Part shown: positions 54,187 through 63,521 of the stretch, one piece after another | Position numbering within the stretch: position 1 is the first letter of the stretch | How the letters are laid out: every line of letters begins with the position of its first letter | NCBI RefSeq assembly: GCF_902806685.2 | Contig: NC_048563.1 | Span: 2,790,001 to 2,854,000, forward strand | DNA length: 64,000 bases | Reading direction: 5' to 3' | Source: Maniola hyperantus | Taxonomy: Eukaryota > Arthropoda > Insecta > Lepidoptera > Nymphalidae | Made by a program: the position numbers and the translations under genes | Notes under the pieces: generated by a model | What the model was told of the DNA's origin: nothing | What the model saw: the letters and a program-made list of their open reading frames with translations, nothing else | Database searches by the model: none

Positions 54187-54284
54187 CTAAAAAAAGGCAG
54201 ACAAGGAGAAGTTTAAACAACTGATTGCTGACCTTCAGTAATGGAGAGGCACTTGAAGAAGAAGACCATGTCACGATAAAATTC

Positions 54285-54620
54285 TTGCGCTGTCGCCATC
54301 CAGTGGCTCAATGCGACTCGCCTGATGTCGTCCGTCCACCTAGCGGGGGGTCTTCCAACGCTGCGTCTTCCGGTGCCAGGTCGCCATTCCAGGACCTTGG
54401 GACCCCAACGTCTATCGGTTTTACGAACTATGTGCCCTGCCCATTGCCAACTTCAGCTTCGCAACCCGTTGAGCTACGTCGGTTACTCTAGTTCTCCTAC
54501 GGATCTCCTCATTTCTGATCGCGTAGAGAAACTCCAGCATAGCTCTCTCCATCGCCGGCTGAGTAACTCTGCGCTTTTTTATGAGGTCCATAGTAAGCGA
54601 CCATGTCTCGGATCCATATG
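54285..54620 (-). mobile_element. RTE-type LINE fragment
   Basis: The - strand encodes LTYGSETWSLTMDLIKK, VTQPAMERAML, RNEEIRRRTRVTDVAQR and a later GRPPARWTDDIRR-type segment, the C-terminal third of RTE ORF2. It is frame-broken and directly abuts the 3' side of the adjacent LITAF exon's intron. Confidence 0.85.
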
Positions 54621-54634
54621 TCAGCAATACTTAC

Positions 54635-54841
54635 TTCTACAAAATTAGAAGAAGCTTCATCCGTACGGCTATTTTCTCTTCTGTTCTCTTCTCTTCGATC
54701 ACTATCTACACATTCCCCAAGCTCATTAGTGGGAAAGTCTATATACACTCTTTGGTCAAGTTCTATGTCTAAATCGGGTTTGTTATCTTGTGTGTTTGTT
54801 TGATTGATACTTGCTTCTGAATCTGCATTACTGTTATTGGT
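54635..54841 (-). CDS. LITAF-domain protein, acidic exon (207 nt)
   Basis: 69 codons in phase 0 at both ends, between attattttacag and gtagaa|gtaagt. They encode a Ser/Asn/Asp-rich segment (TNNSNADSEASINQTN, DNKPDLDIELDQRVYIDFPT, NELGECVDSDRREENRRE). No family domain is visible. Such a long acidic N-terminal extension is not usual for short LITAF proteins, so this may be a lineage-specific extended member or an alternative isoform. Confidence 0.8.
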
Positions 54842-55033
54842 CTGTAAAATAATAAAAGAAAAATTAGAAGCTTTTTTAGTTGTACAAGGTCTTAAAAATT
54901 TAAGAAGATGATTTGGACCGGTTTTATGCCACGATGACTCTAAAAGTAGGAATTTATAGACTGGTGAGATGTAAATATGTTTTTTTCCAACTTTTGTATG
55001 TTTCCCCTCCAACTAAGCGTTAAGCTTGTGCCC

Positions 55034-55212
55034 TAGACACCAGTCACATCGATGGTGACATCAGGGTTGTTCCGTGGTCGTCTAGGGATCAGAGGGTTTC
55101 GAGGTAGTTTGGTCCACCTAGCAGCAGTCTCAGCATCAGGAGAAGGCGCATCTATCACGAGGGGATTAATGTAGGGGTAGCCCTGGTACACGGTACCACG
55201 TTGGTGACTTAC
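55034..55212 (-). pseudogene. Relic tandem duplicate of the adjacent LITAF-gene exon
   Basis: Encodes the same peptide as the functional exon next to it (RGTVYQGYPYINPLVIDAPS then DAETAARWTKLPRNPLIPRR...) with scattered changes. It has neither an acceptor at its 5' edge nor a donor at its 3' edge and runs into a stop after DVTGV. The spacing between corresponding bases is 191 bp. It is probably not spliced into the mRNA. Reading through the intact donor would add it as an alternative C-terminus. Confidence 0.85.
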
Positions 55213-55417
55213 CCTATCTCCAGCAGATGATGCACCAGTCACATCGATAGTGACATCAGGATTGTTCCGTGGCCGTTTAGGGATCAGAGGGTTTCGGGGT
55301 AGGTTGGTCCACCTAGCAGCAGTCTCAGCATCAAGAGAAGGCGCATCTATCACGATAGGATTGATGTAGGGGTAACCCTGGTACACGGTACCACGCGATG
55401 GCGGCGCTGTCATCACC
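55213..55417 (-). CDS. LITAF-domain protein, most 5' exon recognised
   Basis: A 205-nt exon between gaatgtttcag and agg|gtaagt. One base completes a preceding codon, then 68 codons follow in phase to the acidic exon. It encodes VMTAPPSRGTVYQGYPYINP, then DAPSLDAETAARWTNLPRNP and RPRNNPDVTIDVTG. No ATG is credible as the start: the region just upstream is a (CAT)n microsatellite and a family B repeat. At least one further 5' exon, ending two bases into a codon, must exist and was not found. From here to the stop the six exons give 339 residues. Confidence 0.8.
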
Positions 55418-55425
55418 CTGAAACA

Positions 55426-55426
<1 letters not shown>

Positions 55427-55460
<34 letters not shown>

Positions 55461-55492
55461 TATCATCATCATCATCATCATCATCATCATTT
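55427..55492. repeat. (TCA)n microsatellite
   Basis: About 22 nearly perfect TCA units, only ~10 bp upstream (on the - strand) of the exon acceptor. Length changes here could affect branch-point distance. Confidence 0.95.
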
Positions 55493-55501
55493 TTATAAAC
55501 T

Positions 55502-55728
55502 CCTAGCTTATGCTCGCAACATCGTCCGCGTGGACTACACAAATTTCAAACCCCTATTTCACCCCCTTAGGGGTTGAATTTTCAAAAATCCTTTCTTAGG
55601 GGATGCCTACGTCATAATAGCTATCTGTATGCCAAATTTCAGTCGTTCCGTCCAGTAGTTTGAGCTGTGCGTTGATAGATCAAACAGTCAGTCAGTCAAT
55701 CACCTTTTCCTGTTATATATTAAGACTA
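55502..55728 (+). repeat. Family B repeat
   Basis: 'tagcttatgctcgcaacatc' ... (GTCA)n ... 'caccttttcctgttatata'. Confidence 0.85.
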
Positions 55729-55814
55729 ACTAATGCCCTGAACACAAACTTTCATCCCTTTTTTAGTTAACCCCTTTAGGTGTGGGATTTCTAAGAATCG
55801 TAAACACTTATTCT

Positions 55815-56000
55815 TTCAGTAGATGATGCCCGCGACGTCGTCTGGATTTAGGTTATTTAAATCCCGTCGGAACTATTTGCTTTTCCAGGATAAAAAGTTG
55901 CCTTTGTGAGTCAATTCCCGGGATGCATCTCTGCAGGTGCTATCTCTGTACCCACCAAATTTCGTCTAAATCAGTTAAACGGAAGGGCCTTTAGGTCTAG
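55815..56000 (+). repeat. Diverged family C repeat
   Basis: 'gtagatgatgcccgcgacgt' ... 'gcttttccaggataaaaagt' ... 'ccaccaaatttcgtctaaat'. Confidence 0.7.
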
Positions 56001-56285
56001 AACGAAAGACATTTAAAAAATCTTTTGACATCCTTGTTTTCAGATTTTTTTTCACAATTAATCAACGCTATAGCTGACCGATATGAATTTAATGTCCCAT
56101 ATTGAGCACTCTGATTATATATCGTTGTTAAAAAAGCAATAAATCAATTTTCCGGCATAAAATTAGACTATGTCCGACCCCCGGAGCTAAATCTGTAACT
56201 AATTTCATTAAAATAGTTTAACTACTTATATTATAAACTAGTAGGGCGCACGATGATGATGATGATGATAAAGGTATTAGAAACC
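56001..56285. other. Stretch with no recognised gene
   Basis: AT-rich; a (GAT)n tract lies at about 56,252-56,270. Confidence 0.4.
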
Positions 56286-56293
56286 CCTAACGT

Positions 56294-56436
56294 CAGTGGC
56301 GTGCACAGGATTTCAAGCCAGGGTATGCATTTAGGCATGAACTTATTTTCCGGCAGGTTTTAATTAAAAATAAGCATTGATTTATTACAATAAAGGTAAG
56401 CGGTGTGTTTAGGCCTCTATCAGCTACACGCCACTG
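56294..56436. mobile_element. hAT-like MITE (family O), second copy
   Basis: Ends cagtggcgtgcacagg and tacacgccactg, flanked by CCTAACGT (56286-56293) and CCTACCGT (56437-56444), an 8-bp target duplication with one change. Confidence 0.85.
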
Positions 56437-56444
56437 CCTACCGT

Positions 56445-56785
56445 ACTCAGTAATTACAAAAAATAACACCCACTTTCGTCCAAAATCACTTCACAACATT
56501 AAACTCTATCTACTTAATTGTTTTATTTATTTTAGTCTGTCTTTTTAGACCCGTTTTCAACAACGACATAATTTATATCTTCATTTTTTATACACAACTT
56601 ATTCCCAAATAGACAAAATATGTTTCTTTGTCATACGGTCGGTTATCGAGACAATACTTGTATATCTAAACGGTATGTCATATTATCATTGTCTTATCAT
56701 AGTGATAAGGATTGATAACGGCATAAATAGTAATGAACTAATGACATAAAGATACCTTTGCGTATTATTTAAATCCTCTAGCAGG
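56445..56785. other. Stretch with no recognised gene
   Basis: AT-rich; no coding signature or known repeat was recognised. Confidence 0.4.
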
Positions 56786-57178
56786 TAGCAGTGATAGCCT
56801 AGTGGTTAGGACGTCCGCCTTCTAATCGGAGGTCGGGGGTTCGATCCCGGGCACGCACCTCTAACTTTTCGGAGTTATGTGCGAAACTACCCGACTATTC
56901 AAAAGCGCTTGTAAAAAGTCTACTTGAATAAAAACATATTCTATTCTATTCTATTAAGTAATTAAATATCACTTGCTTTAACGGTGAAGGAAAACATCGT
57001 GAGAAAACCTGCATGCCTGAGAGTTCTTCATAATGTTCTCAAAGGTGTGTGAAATCTACACATCCGCACATGGCTAGCGTGGTAGACTGTGGCCAAAACC
57101 TTTCTCACTCTGAGAGGAGACCCGTGCTCTGTACTGAGCCGGCGATGCGTTGATCATGATGATCATGATGATGATGAT
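56786..57178 (+). mobile_element. Complete SINE family D with an internal LINE-tail insert
   Basis: The tRNA-like head ('gtgatagcctagtggttagg', B-box 'gggttcgatcccgggcac') and body end in (GAT)n. A short LINE-tail piece with (TATTC)n lies at about 56,885-56,955. Confidence 0.9.
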
Positions 57179-57399
57179 ATATGTTTTGTATATTTTCAGA
57201 TGTCCACACTGCGTCAGTGAGAGGTGTAGATCTTCAAAAGAGTTCTACAAAACTTTTCGGAATAGGCTACTTGACACTTTTTTTAAGTAGGTCTTAAATG
57301 GTTAATATTTGTCCTATTATATCAAAAAAATTAACACTATATTTTTTTGCGCCCTAAAAACCGTAAAACTTTAATTTAAAAATATTTTTTTCTTAGACA

Positions 57400-58150
57400 G
57401 GTAAAAACACTGTCGGCCATGTTTGGCCGATAGATTATCTGTGCTCTGACGTCATGCATTTGTAAACAACAGCATAACCTCCCAAAGTTTAATAAACATG
57501 ACTTCTATACTAGTTTACACGAAAAATATAGTAATTATCGTTATTGTATCATCCAAGAATGTAAAAAACGCATCGATAAAGACCACAGGAAAGTTGTGAA
57601 TTAGAGTGCCCAGTGAAATAAATATACGTAACACGCAAAGACTTGCTTAAAGGGATCCTATATGACTAACAACTTCAACCCAAATTTATTTTTGCAAAGA
57701 TCACTTTGTTGTAAGTCTTACTTAATAACATATTCAATTTATAAAGAGAAAACGATAATTTTTTACGTTTACTATGAGTTTTTCGAAATACATAAAAACT
57801 AGCTTATGCTCGTGACTTCGCCCGCGTGGACTTCATAAATTTCAAACCCCCATTTAACCCACTCAGGGGTGGAATTTCAAAAAATCCTTTCCTAGTGGAT
57901 ACCTTCTCTTTACCTACAAAGAACACACCCACCAAATTTCATGTATCTAGGACCAGCTGTTTAGATGTTTAGGCTGTGCGTTGATATATAAGTTAGTCAG
58001 GACTCTAAATTTTATATATATGGATACTACGTTAGTCCCCGCGTGACATAGGGATGACATTTCTTTGTTTACATATTTAATGACGTCACATCATGGCTGA
58101 CAGCGTTTTCTGCGTTTCAAATAAAAATAAAAATTGTATTTTTTTAAATT
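57400..58150 (+). pseudogene. THAP-domain-like relic, possibly a DNA transposon remnant
   Basis: 57,541-57,660 encodes, across one frame change and two stops, YCIIQEC, then NASIKTTGKL, IRVPSEIN and NTQRLA. This resembles the start of a THAP zinc-binding domain (C-x4-C ... VP). 'gacgtcatgcatttgtaaac' near 57,450 and the partly inverse 'ttgtttacatatttaatgacgtca' (two words) near 58,070 may be ends. A family B copy (57,796-58,020) sits between. Confidence 0.45.
57796..58020 (+). repeat. Diverged family B repeat
   Basis: 'agcttatgctcgtgacttcg' ... 'ttaggctgtgcgttgatata'; lacks a clear (GTCA)n tract. Confidence 0.75.
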
Positions 58151-58279
58151 GGATTTATATATCCATCCTGCGTTTTTAATAATTGTTATTGATATATTTC
58201 GTTGTCTTAAGCAAAATACTATAATAAAAAATCATTTATTGGACGAAATTAGATATGAGTCAAGTAGCCTATTATGTGC

Positions 58280-58480
58280 GTTTTGATTAATAATTAAATA
58301 TCACTTGCTTTAACGGTGAAGGAAAACATCGTGAGGAAACCTGCATGCCTGAGAGTTCTCCATAATGTTCTCAAAGGTGTGTGAAGTCTACCAATCCGCA
58401 CATGGCCAGCGTGGTAGGTGGAGAGGAGACCCGCGCTCTGTAGTGAGCCGGTGATGGGTTGATCATGATGATCATGATGA
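58280..58480 (+). mobile_element. SINE family D 3' part
   Basis: 'atatcacttgctttaacggt' ... 'gagccggtgatgggttgatc', ending (GAT)n. Confidence 0.85.
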
Positions 58481-58534
58481 TTATTTAAATCCTCTATACC
58501 TTTTAGATAGAATATCACTTGATATTATATACTA

Positions 58535-59005
58535 GCTGATGCCCGCGACTTCGTCCGCGTCATTGCAACGGGGTAACGGATAGACGTGATTTTTAGGGTT
58601 CCGTACCTCAAAAGGAAAAACGGAACCCTTATAGGATCACTTTGTTGTCTGTTTGTCTGTCGGTCTGTCAAGAAACCTACAGGGTACTTCCCGTTGACCT
58701 AGAATCATGAAATTTCGCAGGTAGGTAGGTCCTATAGCAGACATTCGGGAAAAAATCAGAAAACTGTGAATTTGTGGTTACATCACACAAAAAAAATTAA
58801 ATTGTGGTCATGAACAAATAATTAGTATTTTCAATTTTTGAAGTCGATATCTACATATATCAAGTGGGATATCATATAAAAGGTCTTCCAGGTCTTTATC
58901 TATACCTATGCAAAAAATCACGTCAATCCGTTGCACCGTTCCGACGTGATTGAAGGACAAACCAACAAACAAACACACTTTCGCATTTATAATAGGGGTA
59001 GTGAT
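58535..59005 (+). repeat. Family C repeat interrupted by reverse family A
   Basis: The C start (58,535-58,590) and C end (58,886-59,003) flank a reverse A fragment (58,591-58,885) missing its 5' third. Confidence 0.8.
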
Positions 59006-59062
59006 GTAGCGATATAGGTGCAGTTCCAATCCCTGCGTCTATAAACTTAGGATTTGCATATA

Positions 59063-59357
59063 CATTGGCACCGATTCCTTTGTCGTTCTCTAAACTAAAT
59101 TTAGAGTATCTGCATCCTTTTCTTTTTAACAATGCTAAAAAAGGAACGGAACATGACTTTCACATTTAAAGACTAAAATTTAGTGCACAATACAATTTTA
59201 AACAATAGGTTCGCGACTGCGCGCTAAAATCTCGGGTTTTACCATCTTAAAATTAAATTTAGAACTGTCAAACTGTGTCTGTCCTTTTCATATTACATTA
59301 GTAAGAAGAGCATGCGAATACTCTAAAATTAGGTTGTGCTCAGACTCAGTGCCAATT
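59063..59357. mobile_element. MITE family K, second copy
   Basis: 'attggcaccgattcctttgt' to 'ctcagactcagtgccaatta'; opposite orientation to 31,157-31,448. Confidence 0.8.
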
Positions 59358-59864
59358 ATTTCCTGTATAACTCGAGTTGTTATTCTATAAGTCTGTAACA
59401 TAGGTACATATTTACTAAGAAGGGATTTTCAGAAATTCGCAAAGAGTATAATATTTTAATATCCTTGAAGCGTTTGAAGCTTGCTAGTCTTGAAATATAA
59501 TCCTCGCTACGTCGTATTCCTCATCCTTTTCCTTTAGGGTATTATCTCACTGGGACACCAGTGGCGGCGCAACCAGTCGCGCTACCAACATTGTATTGGC
59601 TGCACTACCAGTCTCGCTACTAACAACATGTATTTTAAGCTTGAAGCTTGATTGAAGGACAAACCATTAAACCAACAAACAGACACTTTCGCATTCATAA
59701 TAATGGGTAGTGATATACACAATCCCTGCGTCGATAAACTTGAGATTTGCATATACATTTCCTCTGTAACATACATCTTACTAAGAAGGGATTTTCAGAA
59801 ATTGGCAGAGTATTCGTGAAGAGGTATATTTTAATATCTTTTAAGCGTTTGAAGCTTGCTAGTC
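59358..59864. other. Stretch with duplicated segment and family C tail
   Basis: 'actaagaagggattttcaga' and 'gcgtttgaagcttgctagtc' occur at about 59,412-59,485 and 59,780-59,860. A family C 3' fragment lies at 59,640-59,712. No gene. Confidence 0.6.
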
Positions 59865-60400
59865 TATATATATAAAAGGAAAAGGTGACTGACTGACTGA
59901 CTGACTGATCTATCAACGCACAGCTCAAACTACTGGACGTATCACGCTGAAATTCGGCATGCAGATAGCTATTATAACGTAGGCATCCGCTAAGAAAGGA
60001 TTTTTCAAAATTCAACCCCTGAAGGGGTAAAATAGGGGTTTGAAGTTTGTATGAAACTCTGTCAGTTTTGAAGTGTCTATAAAGAAGTTTTGTAGTTAAT
60101 ATTTTTGCAATTAGCAGTATGACTACGTTAAAATCTCATAGTTAAAGATCAACCCTTGGGTTGATCTTTAAATTCTTTAACCATGAGATTTTAACATATG
60201 AGCTTAAAATATGTCATACTGCTAATTGCAAAAATATTAACTACAAAACTTCTTTATAGACACTTCAAAACTGACATACTTTTATACAAACTTCAAACCC
60301 CTATTTTACCCCTTTAATGCCCAGCCCGATACGTCCAGTAGTTCGAGTTGTGCGTTGATAGACCAGTCAATCAGTCAGTCAGTCACCTTTTCCTTTAATG
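59865..60400. repeat. ~540-bp palindrome: two family B copies and a hairpin core
   Basis: A reverse B copy (59,865-60,045) and a forward, internally deleted B copy (60,290-60,400) flank inverted arms that meet at 60,156/60,157. The arms carry 'aattagcagtatgactacgt'-type and inverse 'catactgctaattgcaaaa' words. The centre is gatcaacccttgggttgatc. Confidence 0.9.
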
Positions 60401-60967
60401 ATGATGAATTACAAATATGTATGTATAATAATTCTTGGGCCATTGCTCCTGACCACTGACACTTCAGCTTGCTAATAGTTTGGTAATAAGTTCTAGAATA
60501 ATAATGTATAATAATCGCGCCGGAAAAAACGACTATTGAATAATAAATTCCAATTAAAATTTTCTATTATCGATAAGTGCTAAAAAAAAACTACAGTCTT
60601 TTATTCCATTGTCCCTGAAACTAGACCGCTAGAACTCGGTTTAGGAATCACGCAGTTGATCGTGATTCGTGTGCCACAGTCGCGACTCGCGATAATATTC
60701 TTTTTTCGACTTCCAAAAAGGAGGACCGATTTGCAAAAGACGCCGGATTATTATGAATACTTGCTAATAAGCAAAAGTGTTTTTGTCATAAAATTCTACG
60801 TAATTATCAAATAATCAACAAATAAACTATTAATAAACTTAAATCTAAAAAAAAAAAACAACATTAAATTAAAACTAAAATAAATTTGCAAAATTTTTTT
60901 TTAATCAACAGAGAATGTTTCTTTGGCGGTCCCATAAAAATTTCTGGCTCCAATTGCTGCAGGGTTA
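60401..60967. other. Intergenic stretch, partly retroelement-like
   Basis: 'cgacttccaaaaaggaggac' near 60,708 is the inverse of the retroelement tail at 41,230. An A-rich tract lies at 60,848-60,880. No gene seen. Confidence 0.45.
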
Positions 60968-61520
60968 CTGCCCGCCTAAGTTATTAAGAGTCAGGAAGTG
61001 TTCATAGTGAATTAATGTTGTAGATACCAAGCAACGACTTTATGCTTGGATTCCAAGTCCCAACTCCTCAACCCTGATGATGTAGGGGTACAGCACTCCT
61101 AAGCTATAGTGATTCACGAACTGCAGATGGTGCAGTATTATTTTTGATGCCAGGCATAGACCACACCATTAAACTTCGAATCCTAACTACTCAATCCTGA
61201 TGCTGCAAAGTACTAACTCCTAAGCCGTTAGGATTCAGGAATTGCTGATGCTGAATTGATATTTTAGGTATCAAGCAACAGCTCGATGATTACACTTCAA
61301 GTCCGAACTCCTCAAACCTGATGAAGCAAAGTACAGCACTCCTAAACTATTAAGATTCAGGAACTGTTCCTGGTGAAATAATATTGTCAATGCCGTGCAT
61401 AGATTTTGTTATTGAATTCTAAGTCCCAACTCTTCAATCCTGATGCTGCAAGGTACTGAACTCCTAAGCCGTGTGGATTTGGAAAGTTGTGGTGGTGAAT
61501 TGATATTTTAGGTACCAAAC
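60968..61520. repeat. ~121-bp minisatellite, about 4.5 units
   Basis: 'caa(t/c)cctgatg' marks successive units at about 61,072, 61,194, 61,316 and 61,437. Each also has 'gcactcctaagc', 'attcaggaactg' and 'aattctaagtcc'-like words at fixed spacing, 70-85 percent alike by eye. Confidence 0.85.
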
Positions 61521-61922
61521 TAACTACTTACACTAAAAATCTTGAAATATTAAAAAAAAAGTGACTTCCAAAAAAGTAAAAAATAACTTTTGTTTCTACA
61601 CGTGCATGCATGTATGAAGTCGAGCGAGCATAATAAAGGCAACTAGAAATCAAAGCGTGAAGCTAGTATGCGTATAGTTTACTGTTCAATAAGTTTACCA
61701 ACTGAAAAGTTGCTAAACTGTAACCAGACGGTTTCCCAACATAGATATTTCACCACAACGCTCAAAAAAGACACCACCCTTCTACCACTGATGAATATAA
61801 AAATGGTCACTTACTTGACAAAACTTAAGTTTCAACCGGACATCCGTACGGCTCAGGTGGTAGACACAGATAGTGATTGATAGGTGGTGAGGTGGTAACT
61901 AGTTTAAATACTTAGTGGTACC
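61521..61922 (+). promoter_or_regulatory. 5' flank of the histidine-rich gene
   Basis: Contains cataataaagg near 61,630 as a possible TATA-like site. The 70-codon frame at 61,668-61,880 has no recognisable features and is more likely 5' flank or UTR. Confidence 0.3.
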
Positions 61923-62214
61923 ATGAAGGGGATTATTTGCCTAGTGGTGTTGTCTGCACTATGTGCTGTTATATCCGCTCATGGTCACGAGCATGGCGGT
62001 GGTCACCACCATCACGAAGGTCATCACCATGATCATGGCCACCATGATCACGAAGGTCACAAAGGTCATCACCATCACCATAAGGGTGATGAGGGTCATC
62101 ATGGCAGACACCATCATGGGGAGCATCATCACGAGCATGATGGTGGGCACAAGAAGCATTGGGATGAACATGATCATCATGGGAAACACCATGAGCATGG
62201 ACACCATCACAAAG
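61923..62214 (+). CDS. Secreted histidine/glycine-rich protein, exon 1
   Basis: Starts at ATG with a classic signal peptide (MKGIICLVVLSALCAVISA, likely cleaved before HGHEHGG). The rest of the 97 codons is dominated by His with Gly, Asp, Glu and Lys, in motifs such as GHHHHEGHHH and HHDHEGHKGHH. It ends one base into a Gly codon at a donor (aaag|gtaatg). A short secreted chain with dense His should bind divalent metals such as zinc or copper; that is an inference. Similar His-rich secreted proteins are common in insects, and the precise role is unknown. The cDNA-strand Met-rich and reverse frames here are shadows of the CAT/CAC repeats. Confidence 0.88.
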
Positions 62215-62896
62215 GTAATGTTTTTTTAATTGCTTATTTAGAGCTAGCTTATGCTCGCGACTTCGTCCGCGTGGACTACACAAATTCCAAACCCCTATTT
62301 CACCCCCTTAGGGGTTGAATTTTCAAAAATCCTTTCTTAGCGCATGCCTACGTCATAATAGCTATCTGCATGCCGAATTTCAGCCCGATCCGTCCAGTAG
62401 TTTGAGCTGTGCGTTGATAGATCAGTCAGTCAGTCACCTTTTCCTTTTATATATTTAGATTAAGATTATATGGCATTATTATATTAATCTCTTATTGGTA
62501 TTAAATATATAGTTGTAAATTTAAATTTAAATATGGACTTATGGTCTGAAATAAAAGATCATTTATTTATTTATTTATTTATTATTATCATCAAGGCAAG
62601 CGCGTTCCAACCTAGACCTCCAACCACCGAGGGTTCCGTACTACAATAGTATTTTTTCGACACTTTGCACGATAAATCAAAGACTATCCACGGTATTCTG
62701 ATTTTTTCCTCTCCTTCCTTTACTTATATAAATGTTATACGGACAGACAGACAGGCAGACAACAAAGTGATCCTATAAGGGTTCTTTTTTCCTTTTGAGG
62801 TATGGAACCCTAAAAATTGATTTAAAAACCTAGGCAAAAAAAAATCTCTTGCAAAAAAATGTATTATTTATTTCATACCTTTTAATTTATTTCAAG
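62215..62896 (+). other. Intron of the histidine-rich gene
   Basis: 682 bp, phase 1. It contains a family B copy (62,242-62,460), a (TTTA)n tract near 62,565 and a family A remnant (62,625-62,815), so over half the intron is mobile-element sequence. Confidence 0.8.
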
Positions 62897-63282
62897 GTGA
62901 GGACCATGGCCACCATGAGCATTTCGACCGTGGCCACCACATAGATGGCTTCCACAAGAAATACCATAAGGACCACTTCCACAAAGACCATGACTTCTAT
63001 GACAAGCATCACGCAGAAGGCAAACACCACAAGTATGGCAAGCACCATGGCCATCACCACAACGACGAGGGCCACCATGCAGATGGCCACAAGCACCATT
63101 CAGGCCACCACGAAGGTCATCACGGTCATCACGGTCATCACGACAAAGGTCATCACGACGAAGGTCATCATGATCATCACGGCCACCATGGCCATGAAGA
63201 CCATGATCATCATCACCATGATCACGGCAAAGGAGGTCATCACGAACACCACAAAGGCTGGGGTCACCATGGCAAACATTAA
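62897..63282 (+). CDS. Secreted histidine/glycine-rich protein, exon 2
   Basis: After the acceptor (atttcaag) two bases complete Gly, then 127 codons and TAA. With exon 1 the protein is 225 residues. The first part has aromatic and Lys residues (FDRGHHIDGFHKKYHKDHFH); the second is a (G/D)HH repeat. The end is GGHHEHHKGWGHHGKH, with the only Trp of this exon. No Cys or membrane segment is present beyond the signal peptide. The simple GHH codon repeat makes length variation likely. Confidence 0.9.
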
Positions 63283-63373
63283 AAAAATTTGTTAAATTAT
63301 TTATTGTTGATGTTATGTTTTGTACTTTTTTTACTGTGATTATATTATTAAGATGTTGAAAAAATCGTTGTTT

Positions 63374-63379
63374 AATAAA
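63374..63379 (+). terminator. Poly(A) signal of the histidine-rich gene
   Basis: AATAAA about 90 nt past the stop codon. The same arrangement is copied in the downstream duplicate. Confidence 0.7.
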
Positions 63380-63521
63380 ATACCTACCTACCTACCCTCG
63401 GTTATCTAATTCACGTAGATCTACTTATAAAGATCAATATTCTACTATCCGAAAGTATTTGGTCATACCAAATAAATTAACTATCCTACTAAATCTATAA
63501 CATAGTTTCCATAATAAAATC

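Noticed and set aside
56786..56870. tRNA-like A and B boxes (also at 5.7, 7.9, 9.5, 14.4, 18.2, 22.1, 32.6 kb)
   Set aside because: Each is followed by the same long non-tRNA body and a repeat tail, and acceptor stems do not pair. They are SINE heads and not tRNA genes.
57199..57290. Candidate exon 5 of the metallopeptidase: acceptor 'tatattttcag' then A + TGT CCA CAC TGC in the required phase
   Set aside because: The peptide (CPHCVSERCRSSKEF...) has Cys residues but lacks the expected CG...VP...HL pattern. It runs to a stop with no clear donor. Left out for lack of support.
61959..62283. Met-rich and antisense frames overlapping the histidine-rich gene
   Set aside because: Shadow frames of CAT/CAC/ATG repeats. 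Signal peptide, splice phase and poly(A) signal support only the + strand His-rich frame.
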